Of a stretch of 64,000 nucleotides of DNA, positions 26,488-35,837 are shown piece by piece. Source of the DNA: Microbacterium sp. SY138 (GTDB taxonomy: Bacteria; Actinomycetota; Actinomycetes; Actinomycetales; Microbacteriaceae); contig NZ_CP155793.1 of the NCBI RefSeq assembly GCF_039729145.1, forward strand, positions 3,286,001 through 3,350,000, written 5' to 3'. Position numbers and translations under genes: made by a program. Numbering within the stretch: the stretch's first letter is position 1; the number at the start of each line of letters is the position of its first letter. The notes under the pieces are model-generated. The model was given only the letters and a program-made list of their open reading frames with translations. It was not told the DNA's origin and made no database searches.

Positions 26488-26534
26488 AACGGCAGAGCGC
26501 CTCGTCCCCTCGTGGGGCGAGGCGCTCTGCCGTT
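26488..26534. terminator. bidirectional hairpin between convergent genes
   Basis: The arm AACGGCAGAGCGCCTCG plus CCCC pairs with GGGG plus CGAGGCGCTCTGCCGTT around TCGT, with a single T bulge. It lies between the symporter and antiporter stops. Confidence 0.8.
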
Positions 26535-26557
26535 CGAGCATCGAAGCGGTCAGGGGA

Positions 26558-28288
26558 TCAGGCGCGGCCCTCCTGGCGCGTGGCGCCGCGGGTGTCGAGA
26601 GCGAGTTCCTCGGCGTCCATCGCGGCGATCAGCTCGCGCATGACCTCCTCATCGAGGTTGCCCGCGTCGCGTTCCGCGAGGAGGATGTCGCGACGCACCT
26701 GCAGCCACCCCTTCGACAGGGCAACGAGGTCTTCGTAGGAGGGTCGGCTCGCGGCATCCTCCACCTTCTGCGCCTCGTCGGTGTCCTTCTCGACCCGTGT
26801 CATCCGCTTGGTGAAGGCATCGAACACCCGGAGGTCGACCTCGCCGTACTTCGCCTCCCACTCGACCCGCTTCTCGGCGAGGAACTTCTTGCCGGCCTCT
26901 CGGCTCTTCGCGCGCACTTCGGCGAGCGCCGCCTCATCCTCCTCCTCGTCGACATCGCTGGCGATGCCGAGGCTGCGAATGAGAAGAGGCAGGGTCAGAC
27001 CCTGGATCAGCAGCGTTCCGACGGTGACGATGAAGGCCACCACGACGATGGCGTGCGATGCCTGCGCGTCGAGGGTCGCGAGGTCGGCGGCGGCCACCGC
27101 GATCGCCAGCGTCACGACGCCGCGCATGCCGGCCCACGAGATGACGGCACTGTCCTTCCACGTGAGCGTGAGTCCGGCCATCCGGTCGCGCACGATCTGA
27201 CTGCGCAGCTCGTCGGCGGTGTAATTGCCCCAGCGCCGCGACTTCTGATGCCGTTTCTCGAACTCGCCGGACTCGACACCACGATCCCAGCGCTCGAGCT
27301 TGCGGCGGTCCTGGAAGTTCGCCCACGCACTGGTCGGATAGATGTAGAGCGGCCGCACGATGACGACCACGAGCAGCACCGCCCCGGAGAGCAGCAGGAT
27401 CTGCCCGACCGACTCGCTGCCCAGGTCGCTGAGCACACGGGGGAACTGCAGCCCGATGTAGGCGAACACGAAGCTCTCCAGCAGCAGGTCGGCCGAAAGC
27501 CACAGCGGCTTCTCCTGCTGGCGGGTGGTGTAGTCGGTGCGCGGCGAGTTGTAGCCGACGTACAGCCCCATCGCCACGACCGCCAGGACGCCCGATCCGA
27601 GCAGATGCTCGGCGATCGCATAAGCCCCGAACGGCGCGAGGAGTCCGAACGTGCCGATCACCACGGGATCGCTGATGCGCATGCGCAGCTGGTGCAGGAC
27701 GATCCCGAACACCAGACCGACGGCCACACCCACTCCGACCGCCACCAGGAACTGCCAGATGCCGCCCCAGATCGAGACGGTGGCGCCCGCGAGGATCGCG
27801 GCGAAGACGCGGTACAGCGTGAGCGAGGTCGCATCGTTGATGAGGCTCTCGCCCGAGAGCACGGTCATGATGCGTCGCGGCAGCCCGAGCCGACGACCGA
27901 TCGCCGCCGCGGAGACCGCGTCCGGCGGAGCCACGATCGCGCCCAGGAGCAGCGCGCCGGGGAGGGTGAGGGACGGCAGGATCCACCATGCGACGAAGCC
28001 GACGGCCACGGCGGTGAGAAGCACCAGCCAGATCCCGAGCCGGCGGATCTGCGGCAGGCTGCGCTTGAATCCGACGAACGACACATCGAGCGCGGCCGAG
28101 TACAGCAGCGGCGGCAGCACGAGGCTCAGGAGCACATACCCATCGATGTCGAGGTCGGGCACGAAGGGCAGGAAGGATGCGGCGAGCGCCACGATCGTCA
28201 CCAGCAGCGGGGCCGGCCAGCCTCGCCAGCGTGCGAACGCGGCGATCGCGACGGACCCGACGAGGACGTAGAAGATGCCTGCTTCCAT
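26558..28288 (-). CDS. Na+/H+ antiporter, CPA1 family
   Basis: A 576-residue protein with about 12 helices in the first 400 residues. It contains the CPA1 ion-binding motif GAIVAPPDAVSAAAIG, followed by VLSGESLINDATSLTLYRVF, and the helix FAYIGLQFPRVLSD. SWAGMRGVVTLAIAVA is another hallmark. The last about 130 residues form a charged cytoplasmic tail with coiled segments. TACCGT ends six bases before ATG 28288 (leaderless). It serves pH and sodium homeostasis. It is divergent from the luciferase-like gene, only 53 bp away. Confidence 0.93.
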   Translation of the reverse strand: MEAGIFYVLVGSVAIAAFARWRGWPAPLLVTIVALAASFLPFVPDLDIDGYVLLSLVLPPLLYSAALDVSFVGFKRSLPQIRRLGIWLVLLTAVAVGFVAWWILPSLTLPGALLLGAIVAPPDAVSAAAIGRRLGLPRRIMTVLSGESLINDATSLTLYRVFAAILAGATVSIWGGIWQFLVAVGVGVAVGLVFGIVLHQLRMRISDPVVIGTFGLLAPFGAYAIAEHLLGSGVLAVVAMGLYVGYNSPRTDYTTRQQEKPLWLSADLLLESFVFAYIGLQFPRVLSDLGSESVGQILLLSGAVLLVVVIVRPLYIYPTSAWANFQDRRKLERWDRGVESGEFEKRHQKSRRWGNYTADELRSQIVRDRMAGLTLTWKDSAVISWAGMRGVVTLAIAVAAADLATLDAQASHAIVVVAFIVTVGTLLIQGLTLPLLIRSLGIASDVDEEEDEAALAEVRAKSREAGKKFLAEKRVEWEAKYGEVDLRVFDAFTKRMTRVEKDTDEAQKVEDAASRPSYEDLVALSKGWLQVRRDILLAERDAGNLDEEVMRELIAAMDAEELALDTRGATRQEGRA

Positions 28289-28341
28289 GCCCCCACGGTA
28301 TCGGGGGAATGGAGGCGCTCAGGTGCGCGTTGTGGTTGGGG

Positions 28342-29388
28342 ATGTCCGATACAGCTCTCTCCGTCCTCGACCTCGTCCCGGTGCGCACCGGCCAGACCAG
28401 CGCGGAGGCCATCGCCGCCTCCCTCGCGCTCGCGGAGACTGCCGACCGTCTCGGCTATCGCCGCTACTGGTTCGCCGAGCACCACAACATGCCGTCGGTG
28501 GCATCGACCACTCCCCCGGTGCTGATCGCCGCTGCGGCCACCCGCACCTCGCGCCTGCGTCTGGGCTCTGGCGGCGTGATGCTGCCCAACCACGCACCGC
28601 TCATCGTCGCCGAGCAGTTCGCGGCACTCGAAGCGATCGCGCCGGGACGCATCGACCTGGGCCTCGGCCGGGCACCGGGAAGCGACCCGGTGATCACGCA
28701 GCTGTTGCGCGGCTCGGGGACCACCAGCGACGTCGAGCAGTTCCCCCGCCACGTGCAGGACATCGCGGCCCTGCTGTCGGCAGACGGGGCTGAGCTGCGT
28801 TTCACCTCCGGTGGGGAGTACACGGTGCGTGCGACGCCGGCCGCGACCGGCACCCCCGAGGTGTGGCTGCTCGGGTCGAGCGACTATTCCGCGCAGCTCG
28901 CCGCCTCGCACGGGCTGCCCTATGTCTTCGCCAACCATTTCTCGGGGCAGGGCCTCGAGCGCGCGCTCGACCTGTACCGCACCGGCTACCGTCCGAGTGA
29001 GGAGCACCCGGAGCCGCGCACGTTCCTCACCGTGAACGCGGTCGCCGCGCCCACGCAGGAGGAAGCGGAGGCCCGTGCACTCCCCCAGCTGCGGATGATG
29101 GCACGGCTGCGGCTGAACCAGCCGCTCGCCGCTCTCGAGACCGTCGAGCAGGCGGCGGCGGCCGTGACGGATGCCGCCACCGACGAGGTCGTGCGGGCCG
29201 CCCGTTCGCGCTGGTTCGTCGGCACCGGCGAGAGCGTCGCCGCCGAGCTGCATTCCTTCGCCGAGCGCTACGGCGTCGACGAGGTCATGCTCTCCCCCGT
29301 CGCCGGCGCCTACGACGCCGAGGCGAACGATGCACCGATTGGTCGCGCACAGACACTGGAACTGATCTCCGCCGCACTTCGCAGCTGA
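28342..29388 (+). CDS. LLM-class flavin-dependent oxidoreductase (luciferase-like)
   Basis: A 348-residue TIM-barrel protein of the bacterial luciferase-like family. SVLDLVPVRTGQTSAEAI at the start, RYWFAEHHNMPSVASTTP (substrate/flavin loop), RLRLGSGGVMLPNHAPLIVAEQ and RIDLGLGRAPGSDP are characteristic of the MsnO8 subgroup. It is expected to use FMNH2 or F420; the substrate is unknown. The start at MSDTALSVLDLVP is preferred because of family N-termini; another ATG lies at 28309. Confidence 0.9.
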   Translation: MSDTALSVLDLVPVRTGQTSAEAIAASLALAETADRLGYRRYWFAEHHNMPSVASTTPPVLIAAAATRTSRLRLGSGGVMLPNHAPLIVAEQFAALEAIAPGRIDLGLGRAPGSDPVITQLLRGSGTTSDVEQFPRHVQDIAALLSADGAELRFTSGGEYTVRATPAATGTPEVWLLGSSDYSAQLAASHGLPYVFANHFSGQGLERALDLYRTGYRPSEEHPEPRTFLTVNAVAAPTQEEAEARALPQLRMMARLRLNQPLAALETVEQAAAAVTDAATDEVVRAARSRWFVGTGESVAAELHSFAERYGVDEVMLSPVAGAYDAEANDAPIGRAQTLELISAALRS

Positions 29389-29400
29389 CGTCGCGCGCCT

Positions 29401-29438
29401 GTCAACCCCTGGCTTTCCCGGCGGCACAGGCGTAGCGT
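29401..29438 (+). promoter_or_regulatory. promoter-like element with upstream GTCAACCCC box
   Basis: GTCAACCCC (29401-29409), -35-like TGGCTT (29410-29415), 17 bp, -10-like TAGCGT (29433-29438). The downstream bases CAGGCGTAGCGTC match CAGGAGTAGCTTC before the small gene at 3385 in 11 of 13 positions. Confidence 0.5.
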
Positions 29439-29513
29439 CACGACCAGTGCCGACGACAGGGGCGCGGCCCCTTCGGCGAACGCACTGTCGGCAGCAGCAG
29501 AAGGAGTTCGACG

Positions 29514-29723
29514 ATGAGCACGACCAAGACTCTCGCCCTCTGGGTCGCCTACGGACGCAACGGTGTCGTCGGCAGCATCCGCCACGACGAGGACGGCTAC
29601 ACGGTCACGATGGTCGGATCGGATGCGACGACCGGAACCTACCCGAGCCTGGCCTCCGCGAAGGGTGCTCTGCACTCCCATATGGCTCCGGGCAGCGACT
29701 GGCCGCGCTTCCAGGAGCACTGA
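29514..29723 (+). CDS. small conserved hypothetical protein (69 aa)
   Basis: A 69-residue protein with a good ribosome-binding site (AGAAGGAG, 8 nt before ATG 29514). The sequence (LALWVAYGRNGVVGSIRHDE, then DGYTVTMVGSDATTGTYPSL, ASAKGALHSHMAPGSDWPRF) reads as a compact alpha/beta mini-domain. It looks like a natural gene: codon use and start context are good. Its promoter shares an unusual upstream box with the gene at 3385, so both may belong to the same, perhaps stress-related, regulon (inference). Function unknown. Confidence 0.75.
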   Translation: MSTTKTLALWVAYGRNGVVGSIRHDEDGYTVTMVGSDATTGTYPSLASAKGALHSHMAPGSDWPRFQEH

Positions 29724-29756
29724 ACCACCCGCACTGAACCACCCGCACTGGACCAC
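29721..29756. repeat. 14-bp tandem repeat at the gene end
   Basis: TGAACCACCCGCAC is present twice exactly (29721-29734, 29735-29748) and a third partial copy follows (TGGACCAC). The first TGA is the stop codon of the 69-residue gene, so slippage duplicated the stop region. Confidence 0.7.
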
Positions 29757-29806
29757 GGCATCCGCCCGGGTCCCGCACGGGGATGGCGCGCAGCGGGCGG
29801 GTGACG

Positions 29807-30748
29807 TCAGGCTTCCGGCTCGCCGGAGAGGATGCCGCGCAGCCAGTCGCGCGCCTCGACGAACACGTCATCGGAGTAGCGGTCGGGGTACTGCACGATC
29901 TGCCGGTCCGCGCGCGGATACGACCCGAGGAAGACCACACGAGGGCTGAATCGACGGATGCCGAGCAGCGCGTCGGCCATGCGCTCGTGCTCGATGTGTC
30001 CGTCGGCGTCGATCACGAATCGGTAGCGCCCGAGTTCGTCGCCGATCGGCCGCGACTCGATGAGCGACAGGTTGATGCCGCGGGTCGAGAACTGCTCGAG
30101 CATCTCCAGGAGCGAACCGGGGTGGTCGTGCGGGAGCTCCACGATCAGCGAGGTCTTGTCGGCACCGGTCGGCTCGGGCGAACGGGTCGTGCGGGTGACC
30201 AGCACGAAGCGGGTCACGGCCTGCGCGTTGTCGCCGATGCCGTCTGCCAGCACCTCGACGTCGTAGTGGTTGACGATGCCGGGTGCCGCGATGGCCGCCT
30301 GCGCGGGCAGCGTGCCGTCGAGGACGCCGATCGCGGAGGCGACGTTGCTCGACGCGGGAACGTGCGAGTGCGACGGCAGGTGCGCGCCGAGCCACCCATG
30401 ACACTGGGCGTAGGCGACCGGATGCGCCGCGATCACCTCGACCTGGTCGAGCGTCGTCCCCCGCGGAGCGACCAGCACGAAGTTCACCCGCACGAGATAT
30501 TCGCCGATGATGCGCAGCCCCGGAAGCGTGGCCAGAGCATCCTGCGTGGTGGACACCCCGCCCTCGATCGAGTTCTCGATTGCGATCATCGCGGCGTCGC
30601 TCCGACCCTCGAGCACGTCGGCCAGAGCCTCGCCCACGTTGTGCACGGGGCGCCAGTTCTGGCCGCGGGCCTCGGCCACCTGATCGAGCGCCGCCTCCGT
30701 GAAGGTTCCGGCAGGGCCGAGATAGCTGTAGGTACGGCGTTCAGTCAC
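29807..30748 (-). CDS. pheA: prephenate dehydratase
   Basis: A 313-residue enzyme turning prephenate into phenylpyruvate for phenylalanine synthesis. Its prephenate dehydratase domain starts [15 protein letters not shown], with [16 protein letters not shown] and the catalytic TRF triad in [12 protein letters not shown]-terminal ACT domain ([25 protein letters not shown] with the ESRP feedback motif) binds phenylalanine. GTG 30748 lies 8 nt after AAGGTG; another in-frame GTG at 30757 would add three residues. Followed by a 57-bp gap to a small-gene repeat. Confidence 0.93.
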   Translation of the reverse strand: MTERRTYSYLGPAGTFTEAALDQVAEARGQNWRPVHNVGEALADVLEGRSDAAMIAIENSIEGGVSTTQDALATLPGLRIIGEYLVRVNFVLVAPRGTTLDQVEVIAAHPVAYAQCHGWLGAHLPSHSHVPASSNVASAIGVLDGTLPAQAAIAAPGIVNHYDVEVLADGIGDNAQAVTRFVLVTRTTRSPEPTGADKTSLIVELPHDHPGSLLEMLEQFSTRGINLSLIESRPIGDELGRYRFVIDADGHIEHERMADALLGIRRFSPRVVFLGSYPRADRQIVQYPDRYSDDVFVEARDWLRGILSGEPEA

Positions 30749-30836
30749 GGGTTTCACCTTAGCCCTCGGCGGGCCGACGGCTCGTCCGGGCGACTTCTCG
30801 GATGCGGTCCCGCCGAACAGGGGGCAGACTGAGAGG

Positions 30837-32480
30837 ATGACCAGCCGTGCCGGCCTCCCCGCGGAGGAAAGTGACCTGATCGATGTCGACGAACTGATCG
30901 CCGCCTACTACGACCGCACGCCGAACCCCGAGGTTCCCGCGGAACGCGTCGTGTTCGGCACCAGCGGTCATCGCGGTTCCTCGCTGTCGAACAGCTTCAA
31001 CGAGAATCACATCCTCGCCACGACGCAGGCGATCGTGGACTACCGCGACGCGCAGGGCATCACCGGCCCGCTCTTCCTCGGCCGCGACACGCACGCGTTG
31101 TCGCTGCCCGCCGAGCGCAGCGCGATCGAGGTGCTGCTGGCGAACGGCATCGACGTGCGGGTCGACTCCCGCGACTCGTGGGTGCCCACTCCGGCGCTCA
31201 GTCACGCCATCCTCACCTACAACCGCGGCAAGGCGGCCGACGACCCGAGCCGCGCGGACGGCATCGTCGTCACCCCCTCGCACAACCCTCCGCGCGACGG
31301 CGGCTTCAAGTACAACCCGCCGCACGGCGGCCCCGCCGACACCGACGCCACGGGCTGGATCGCCGACCGCGCGAACGCCCTCATCGCCGCCGGACTCGAC
31401 GGCGTGAAGCTCGAGCGCTTCGCCGACATCGACTGGGATGCCCTCACCGGCTACGACTTCCGAGACGCCTACGTGCGCGACCTGCCGTCGATCATCGACA
31501 TCGACGCCATCCGCAGCGCCGGGGTGAGCATCGGCGCCGACCCGCTCGGCGGAGCCTCCGTCGAGTACTGGGCACTCATCGCCGAGATGCACGACCTCGA
31601 CCTGACCGTCGTGAACCCTGAGGTCGATCCGACGTGGCGCTTCATGACGCTGGACTGGGACGAGAAGATCCGGATGGATCCGTCCTCACCGTCGGCAATG
31701 GCCTCCCTGGTCGCGAAGAAGGGGTCGTACGACGTGCTCACCGGGAACGACGCCGACGCCGACAGGCACGGAATCGTGACCCCCGACGCCGGACTGATGA
31801 ACCCGAACCACTATCTCGCGGTCGCCATCGACTATCTGTTCTCGCACCGCGACGGCTGGCCGCGCGACGCCGCGATCGGCAAGACCCTGGTCTCGTCGAT
31901 GATCATCGACCGGGTCGCCGAGTCGCTCGGACGGCGTCTGCTGGAGGTTCCGGTCGGGTTCAAGTGGTTCGTGCCCGGACTCCTCGACGGCTCGGTCGCC
32001 TTCGGTGGCGAGGAGTCGGCCGGGGCCTCGTTCCTCCGCAAGGACGGCTCGGTCTGGTCCACCGACAAGGACGGCATCCTGCTGTGTCTGCTGGCTGCCG
32101 AGATCATCGCCGTCACCGGCAAGACCCCGTCGGAGCGGTACCGCGAGCTGGAGACCGCCTTCGGTGCCTCCGCGTACCAGCGGGTGGACGCCCCGGCGAC
32201 GCCCGAGCAGAAGGCCACGCTCGGCCAGCTCGCCCCCGAGGCCGTCACGGCGACCACGCTCGCGGGCGAGGACATCACCGCGAAGCTCTCGCATGCGCCC
32301 GGCAACGGCGCGGCGATCGGGGGCCTCAAGGTGCAGACCGAGCATGCCTGGTTCGCCGCCCGCCCGTCGGGCACCGAAGACGTCTACAAGCTCTACGCCG
32401 AGAGCCTGCGCGGCCCGGAGCACCTCGCCGAGGTGCAGGCCGAGGCGCGCGCCGTGGTCTCCGCCGCCCTCGAAGGCTGA
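30837..32480 (+). CDS. pgm: phosphoglucomutase (alpha-D-glucose phosphate-specific)
   Basis: A 547-residue alpha-D-phosphohexomutase. The N-terminal [10 protein letters not shown], the active-site phosphoserine loop [13 protein letters not shown], the metal-binding loop [10 protein letters not shown], the sugar-binding [10 protein letters not shown] and the phosphate-binding [13 protein letters not shown] appear in order. Length and motifs agree with actinobacterial Pgm. It interconverts glucose 1- and 6-phosphate, linking the Leloir genes 6 kb away to glycolysis and glycogen or wall precursors. The start has GAGAGG directly upstream. Confidence 0.95.
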   Translation: MTSRAGLPAEESDLIDVDELIAAYYDRTPNPEVPAERVVFGTSGHRGSSLSNSFNENHILATTQAIVDYRDAQGITGPLFLGRDTHALSLPAERSAIEVLLANGIDVRVDSRDSWVPTPALSHAILTYNRGKAADDPSRADGIVVTPSHNPPRDGGFKYNPPHGGPADTDATGWIADRANALIAAGLDGVKLERFADIDWDALTGYDFRDAYVRDLPSIIDIDAIRSAGVSIGADPLGGASVEYWALIAEMHDLDLTVVNPEVDPTWRFMTLDWDEKIRMDPSSPSAMASLVAKKGSYDVLTGNDADADRHGIVTPDAGLMNPNHYLAVAIDYLFSHRDGWPRDAAIGKTLVSSMIIDRVAESLGRRLLEVPVGFKWFVPGLLDGSVAFGGEESAGASFLRKDGSVWSTDKDGILLCLLAAEIIAVTGKTPSERYRELETAFGASAYQRVDAPATPEQKATLGQLAPEAVTATTLAGEDITAKLSHAPGNGAAIGGLKVQTEHAWFAARPSGTEDVYKLYAESLRGPEHLAEVQAEARAVVSAALEG

Positions 32481-32487
32481 GCGGGCT

Positions 32488-32548
32488 CCGACCGTCGGAG
32501 GGAGGGCCGACGGTCGGCGGGCCGGCGGTCCGGAGGGCCGACGGTCGG
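32488..32548. repeat. GC-rich hairpin and direct repeats between pgm and glycerate kinase
   Basis: CCGACCGTCGG (32488-32498) pairs perfectly with CCGACGGTCGG (32507-32517). GGGCCGACGGTCGG occurs twice (32504-32517, 32535-32548). It lies between convergent genes, so it probably serves as a terminator. Confidence 0.6.
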
Positions 32549-32561
32549 GACGCTTCTCGGC

Positions 32562-33695
32562 TCAGCCCCGCACGCTCCTGCGCGCTCGATCCTGCGCGGC
32601 CCGTGCCAGATCGGCACCTGCGACGCGCAGCCAGCGCACGGGTTCGGCGCGCGCAGCCTCTGACGATCCGGCCAGACCGGTGAGGGAGGCGGTGGCCGCG
32701 AACAGCGCGGTGTCGGCGTCCGGGGTGATCCGACCGGCCGCGAGCATCGCGTCGGTCCCCGCGACGGCGGCGAGTCCGGCGAGGAACGAGGGGACCTTGC
32801 CGTCACCCGACTGCCCATCGTACGAACCCTCCCCCGTGATGACCACGTCGGCGCCGGAGATCGCGGCGTCGAGGCCGATGAGGTCGGCCACCTCGGCGGC
32901 ACCGGGAGCGAGCACGCCTCCCCAGACCACGAGCGCAGCGCCCGTGCCCCCGGCCGCACCGTTGCCCTCGCCCGCGGGATCGACGCCGAGCAGCGCGGCG
33001 AGACGACGAAGCCCGTCGTCGACGCGAGCGATGTCGTCCGGCGATCGCAGGCCCTTCTGCGGGCCGAACACCGCGGCGGCACCGCGCGGACCGGTGAGCG
33101 GATTGGTGACGTCGGTGAGCACGCGCACCTCGGGTGCCGGGCGCAGGGCGGTCAGATCCGCGGATGCGATGGAGTCGAGTCCCCGCGCGCCGCGGGGAAC
33201 CGGCGCCCCTGCGGCATCGAGGAACACTGCACCGAGCGCCGAGAGCATCCCGGTGCCACCGTCGGTGGAGGCGCTGGAGCCGATGCCGACGACGAGTCGC
33301 GAGACGCCATGGTCGAGAGCCGCGGCCAGTGCCTGCCCCAGACCGGTCGTGTCGGCATCCCACGGACGCAGCTCGCGCAGCAATTCGATCCCGGAGGTCG
33401 ACCCGAGATCGATCACGGCCGTGCCCGCCGGGGCATCGCGCGTCGGCGGGAGCAGCAACCAGGAGGTGTCGATCTTCTCGCCGGCCGGTCCGTCGACCGT
33501 GATCGGCATCCGCACGGCGCCGGGCACCGCCGCCTCGAACGCAGCCACCGTGCCCTCGCCTCCGTCCGCCATCGGCCGGTGCACGAACTCGGCGGTGGGA
33601 TCGACCGTCGCCCAGCCGTCGGCGAGGGCCGTCGCGGCATCCGCCGCCGTGATCGTGCCCTTGAAGCTGTCCGGGGCCAGCACGACCCGCGTCAC
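32562..33695 (-). CDS. glxK: glycerate kinase
   Basis: A 377-residue type I (GarK/GlxK) glycerate kinase. VVLAPDSFKGTITAADAA at the start, RPMADGGEGTVAAFEA, LVVGIGSSASTDGGTGMLSAL and VVITGEGSYDGQS are family motifs. It phosphorylates D-glycerate from glyoxylate, glucarate or hydroxypyruvate routes. Start GTG 33695 overlaps the stop of the LacI gene (GTGA), so enzyme and repressor are made together. This points to carbohydrate-controlled expression. Confidence 0.93.
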   Translation of the reverse strand: MTRVVLAPDSFKGTITAADAATALADGWATVDPTAEFVHRPMADGGEGTVAAFEAAVPGAVRMPITVDGPAGEKIDTSWLLLPPTRDAPAGTAVIDLGSTSGIELLRELRPWDADTTGLGQALAAALDHGVSRLVVGIGSSASTDGGTGMLSALGAVFLDAAGAPVPRGARGLDSIASADLTALRPAPEVRVLTDVTNPLTGPRGAAAVFGPQKGLRSPDDIARVDDGLRRLAALLGVDPAGEGNGAAGGTGAALVVWGGVLAPGAAEVADLIGLDAAISGADVVITGEGSYDGQSGDGKVPSFLAGLAAVAGTDAMLAAGRITPDADTALFAATASLTGLAGSSEAARAEPVRWLRVAGADLARAAQDRARRSVRG

Positions 33696-34762
33696 CGGGT
33701 GATCCCCGGGGTGCTGTCGCGCACGATGATCTCGAGCGGCAGGGGCGCCTGCTCCCATTCCGCATCGACCGTCGCGCGGAAAGCCTGATATCCGACCTCG
33801 CTCAACGGCACGCGCACGGTCGTCAACCGCGGGGTGGCGTCACTGCTCGCCGGCACGTCGTCGAACCCGCAGACCGCGATGTCGCTGCCGACCTCGCGCC
33901 CGGATTCACGGATCGCGGACATCGCACCGAGGGCCACCACGTCACTGATCGCGAAGATCAGGGTGCCGGGTTCGATGCCGTCGACGAGAGCTTCTCTCAT
34001 CTGGGCCGCCCCCGACTCCCGGCGGAAGTCACCCCGTCGCACGCTCTCGACCGCACCGCCTGCCGCCTCGAACCCGGCGTGGAAGCCGGCCAGACGATCA
34101 TCCGAGGTCCGGACTCCGGCCGCCGCCCCGAGCGCGATCGCCGAACGGTACCCGAGCTCGGCCATCCGTCGGCCGAGCGCCTCCGCCCCGGCGCGGTTGT
34201 CGATCTCGATTCGACGCTCGCCCTCGCCGTCCGGCCCGAACGCCACGACCCGGCCGCCCAGGCGGACGAACTCCGCGAGTTCCTGCGCGGTCTCGGTCTC
34301 CGTGGGCTCCTGTGTGCGCGAGGCGGCGAGGATCAGACCTCGCGGCCGCTGCCCGCGAAGCGCACGCACGATCCGTGCCTCACGCGCCTGGTCGCGCTCG
34401 GTGATCGCGATCGTCACGACCAGGCCCTCCTCGTCGGCGCCGCGGGCCACACCCGACGCGATCAACCCGAAGTAGGGGTCGGCGATATCGGCGACGAGGA
34501 GGGCGACGACCGGTGATGTGCCGCGGGCGATCGACTGGGCCGAGACGTTCGCGGTGTATCCGAGCTTCTCCGCCGCTGATTCGACGCGTTCCCGGAACGA
34601 CTCGGCGACTCGGCGCTCGGAACCGTTGAGCACCCGGGAAGCTGTCGCCAGGGAGACCCCGGCTTCTCGGGCGACGTCGTGCAGTGTGGGCGCCGGCCCC
34701 CGGGCGTGGCGCGGAGACCGCGTCGGCGACGGCCGCTCCGCGGACGTTGCGGGCTTGGTCAT
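33692..34762 (-). CDS. LacI family transcriptional regulator
   Basis: A 356-residue LacI-type repressor: helix-turn-helix and hinge helix in TLHDVAREAGVSLATASRVL and NGSERRVAESFRERVESAAE (about residues 25-65), then a sugar-binding-protein-like effector domain (VVALLVADIADPYFGLIASG, LIFAISDVVALGAMSAI). TAGGAT ends seven bases before the ATG (leaderless). It is coupled to glycerate kinase, and lies 142 bp downstream of the isomerase/DUF993 operon, whose LacI-type operator it may bind. Confidence 0.92.
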   Translation of the reverse strand: MTKPATSAERPSPTRSPRHARGPAPTLHDVAREAGVSLATASRVLNGSERRVAESFRERVESAAEKLGYTANVSAQSIARGTSPVVALLVADIADPYFGLIASGVARGADEEGLVVTIAITERDQAREARIVRALRGQRPRGLILAASRTQEPTETETAQELAEFVRLGGRVVAFGPDGEGERRIEIDNRAGAEALGRRMAELGYRSAIALGAAAGVRTSDDRLAGFHAGFEAAGGAVESVRRGDFRRESGAAQMREALVDGIEPGTLIFAISDVVALGAMSAIRESGREVGSDIAVCGFDDVPASSDATPRLTTVRVPLSEVGYQAFRATVDAEWEQAPLPLEIIVRDSTPGITR

Positions 34763-34813
34763 GACCCAGATCCTACTTCCCGACACATGCGCCCGCCGGT
34801 ACGGACGTCGGGT

Positions 34814-34867
34814 GGATGCACGGCAGTCGGCCCGGATCCGCGGTCTTCTCCCTGCATCCGTGCATCC
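34814..34867 (-). terminator. inverted repeat after the isomerase gene
   Basis: Perfect 10-bp arms GGATGCACGG / CCGTGCATCC around a 34-base loop, in the 142-bp gap before the LacI gene. It is probably a terminator, or part of the LacI control region. Confidence 0.4.
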
Positions 34868-34904
34868 TCCCGAGAGGCGGTACGAGACCGGTGTCCGAAC
34901 ACCT

Positions 34905-35837
34905 TCACGCGAGATGCGGAGAGACCGCGGCGGCGAACGTCTCGGCAGTGCGGCGCACCACGCTCTCGGGATCATCGGCCCAGATCTCGGCGTTGAAGAT
35001 CTCGACCTCGATGTCGCGGTCGTACCCGGTCGCGACCACCGCGCGGGTGAGGGTGCCGAAATCGATCACGCCCTCGCCGGTGTAGTGCCGTGAGAGCAGC
35101 ACGTCGGATGCGAGAGGCGTCTTCCAGTCGCACACCTGGTACGTGGCGATGCGTCCTTCACGACCGGCCCTCGCGATCTGCTCGAGCACCTGCGGGTCCC
35201 ACCAGATGTGGAAGGTGTCGACGGCGGCGCCGACCACCTCCGGATCGAAGTCCGCTGCGATGTCGAGCGCCTGGCCGAGCGTCGAGACGACGGCGCGATC
35301 GGACGCGTACATCGGGTGCAGCGGTTCGATCGCGAGCGTCACACCAGCCGCCTTCGCCTCGGGAGCCAGCACACCGATCGCATCGCGCACGCGCTGCCGA
35401 GCCCCGATCAGGTCGCGCGATCCCGCGGGCAGGCCGCCCACGACCAGGACGAGCACAGCGGTCGAGCCCTCGGCACCGGCCGCGGCCAGCGTCGCGGTCT
35501 CCTCGATCGCCCGGCGGTTGTCGTCCAGCGCCGCCGCCCGCTCCGCCCCGTCCGGCAGCGTGAAGAACCCACCACGGCAGTACGTCGAGAAGCGCAGGCC
35601 CGAGTCGCCGAGCATGCGGGCCGCGACGTCGAGGCCGACGTCGTTCACCGGCTCACGCCACAGTCCGATCGCCTCCACACCCGCGGCCGTCGTGACCCGC
35701 AGGGCCGTCGCGAGGTCGGCATGCTTGATGGTCGCCTGATTGATCGACAGGCGCGGGTCCGGGGCCGGCGCCTGGGCCTGGGCCTGGGCCTGCACCGGCG
35801 CCTGGCCCTGGGCCTGGGCCTGGGAGGGGAGGCTCAT
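34905..35837 (-). CDS. sugar phosphate isomerase/epimerase-like TIM barrel protein
   Basis: A 310-residue protein of the xylose isomerase-like TIM barrel family. LSINQATIKHADLATALRVT starts the barrel; VEAIGLWREPVND, VLVLVVGGLPAG, LAIEPLHPMYASDRAVV (metal-binding Glu), GAAVDTFHIWWDP (Asp/His) and DIEVEIFNAEIW (Glu) give the metal site. The first about 27 residues are a Gln-Ala repeat (QAQAQGQAP, VQAQAQAQAP) encoded by GGCCTG-rich tandem repeats at 35765-35822, so this end is likely length-variable. ATG 35837 overlaps the DUF993 stop (ATGA). Confidence 0.85.
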   Translation of the reverse strand: MSLPSQAQAQGQAPVQAQAQAQAPAPDPRLSINQATIKHADLATALRVTTAAGVEAIGLWREPVNDVGLDVAARMLGDSGLRFSTYCRGGFFTLPDGAERAAALDDNRRAIEETATLAAAGAEGSTAVLVLVVGGLPAGSRDLIGARQRVRDAIGVLAPEAKAAGVTLAIEPLHPMYASDRAVVSTLGQALDIAADFDPEVVGAAVDTFHIWWDPQVLEQIARAGREGRIATYQVCDWKTPLASDVLLSRHYTGEGVIDFGTLTRAVVATGYDRDIEVEIFNAEIWADDPESVVRRTAETFAAAVSPHLA

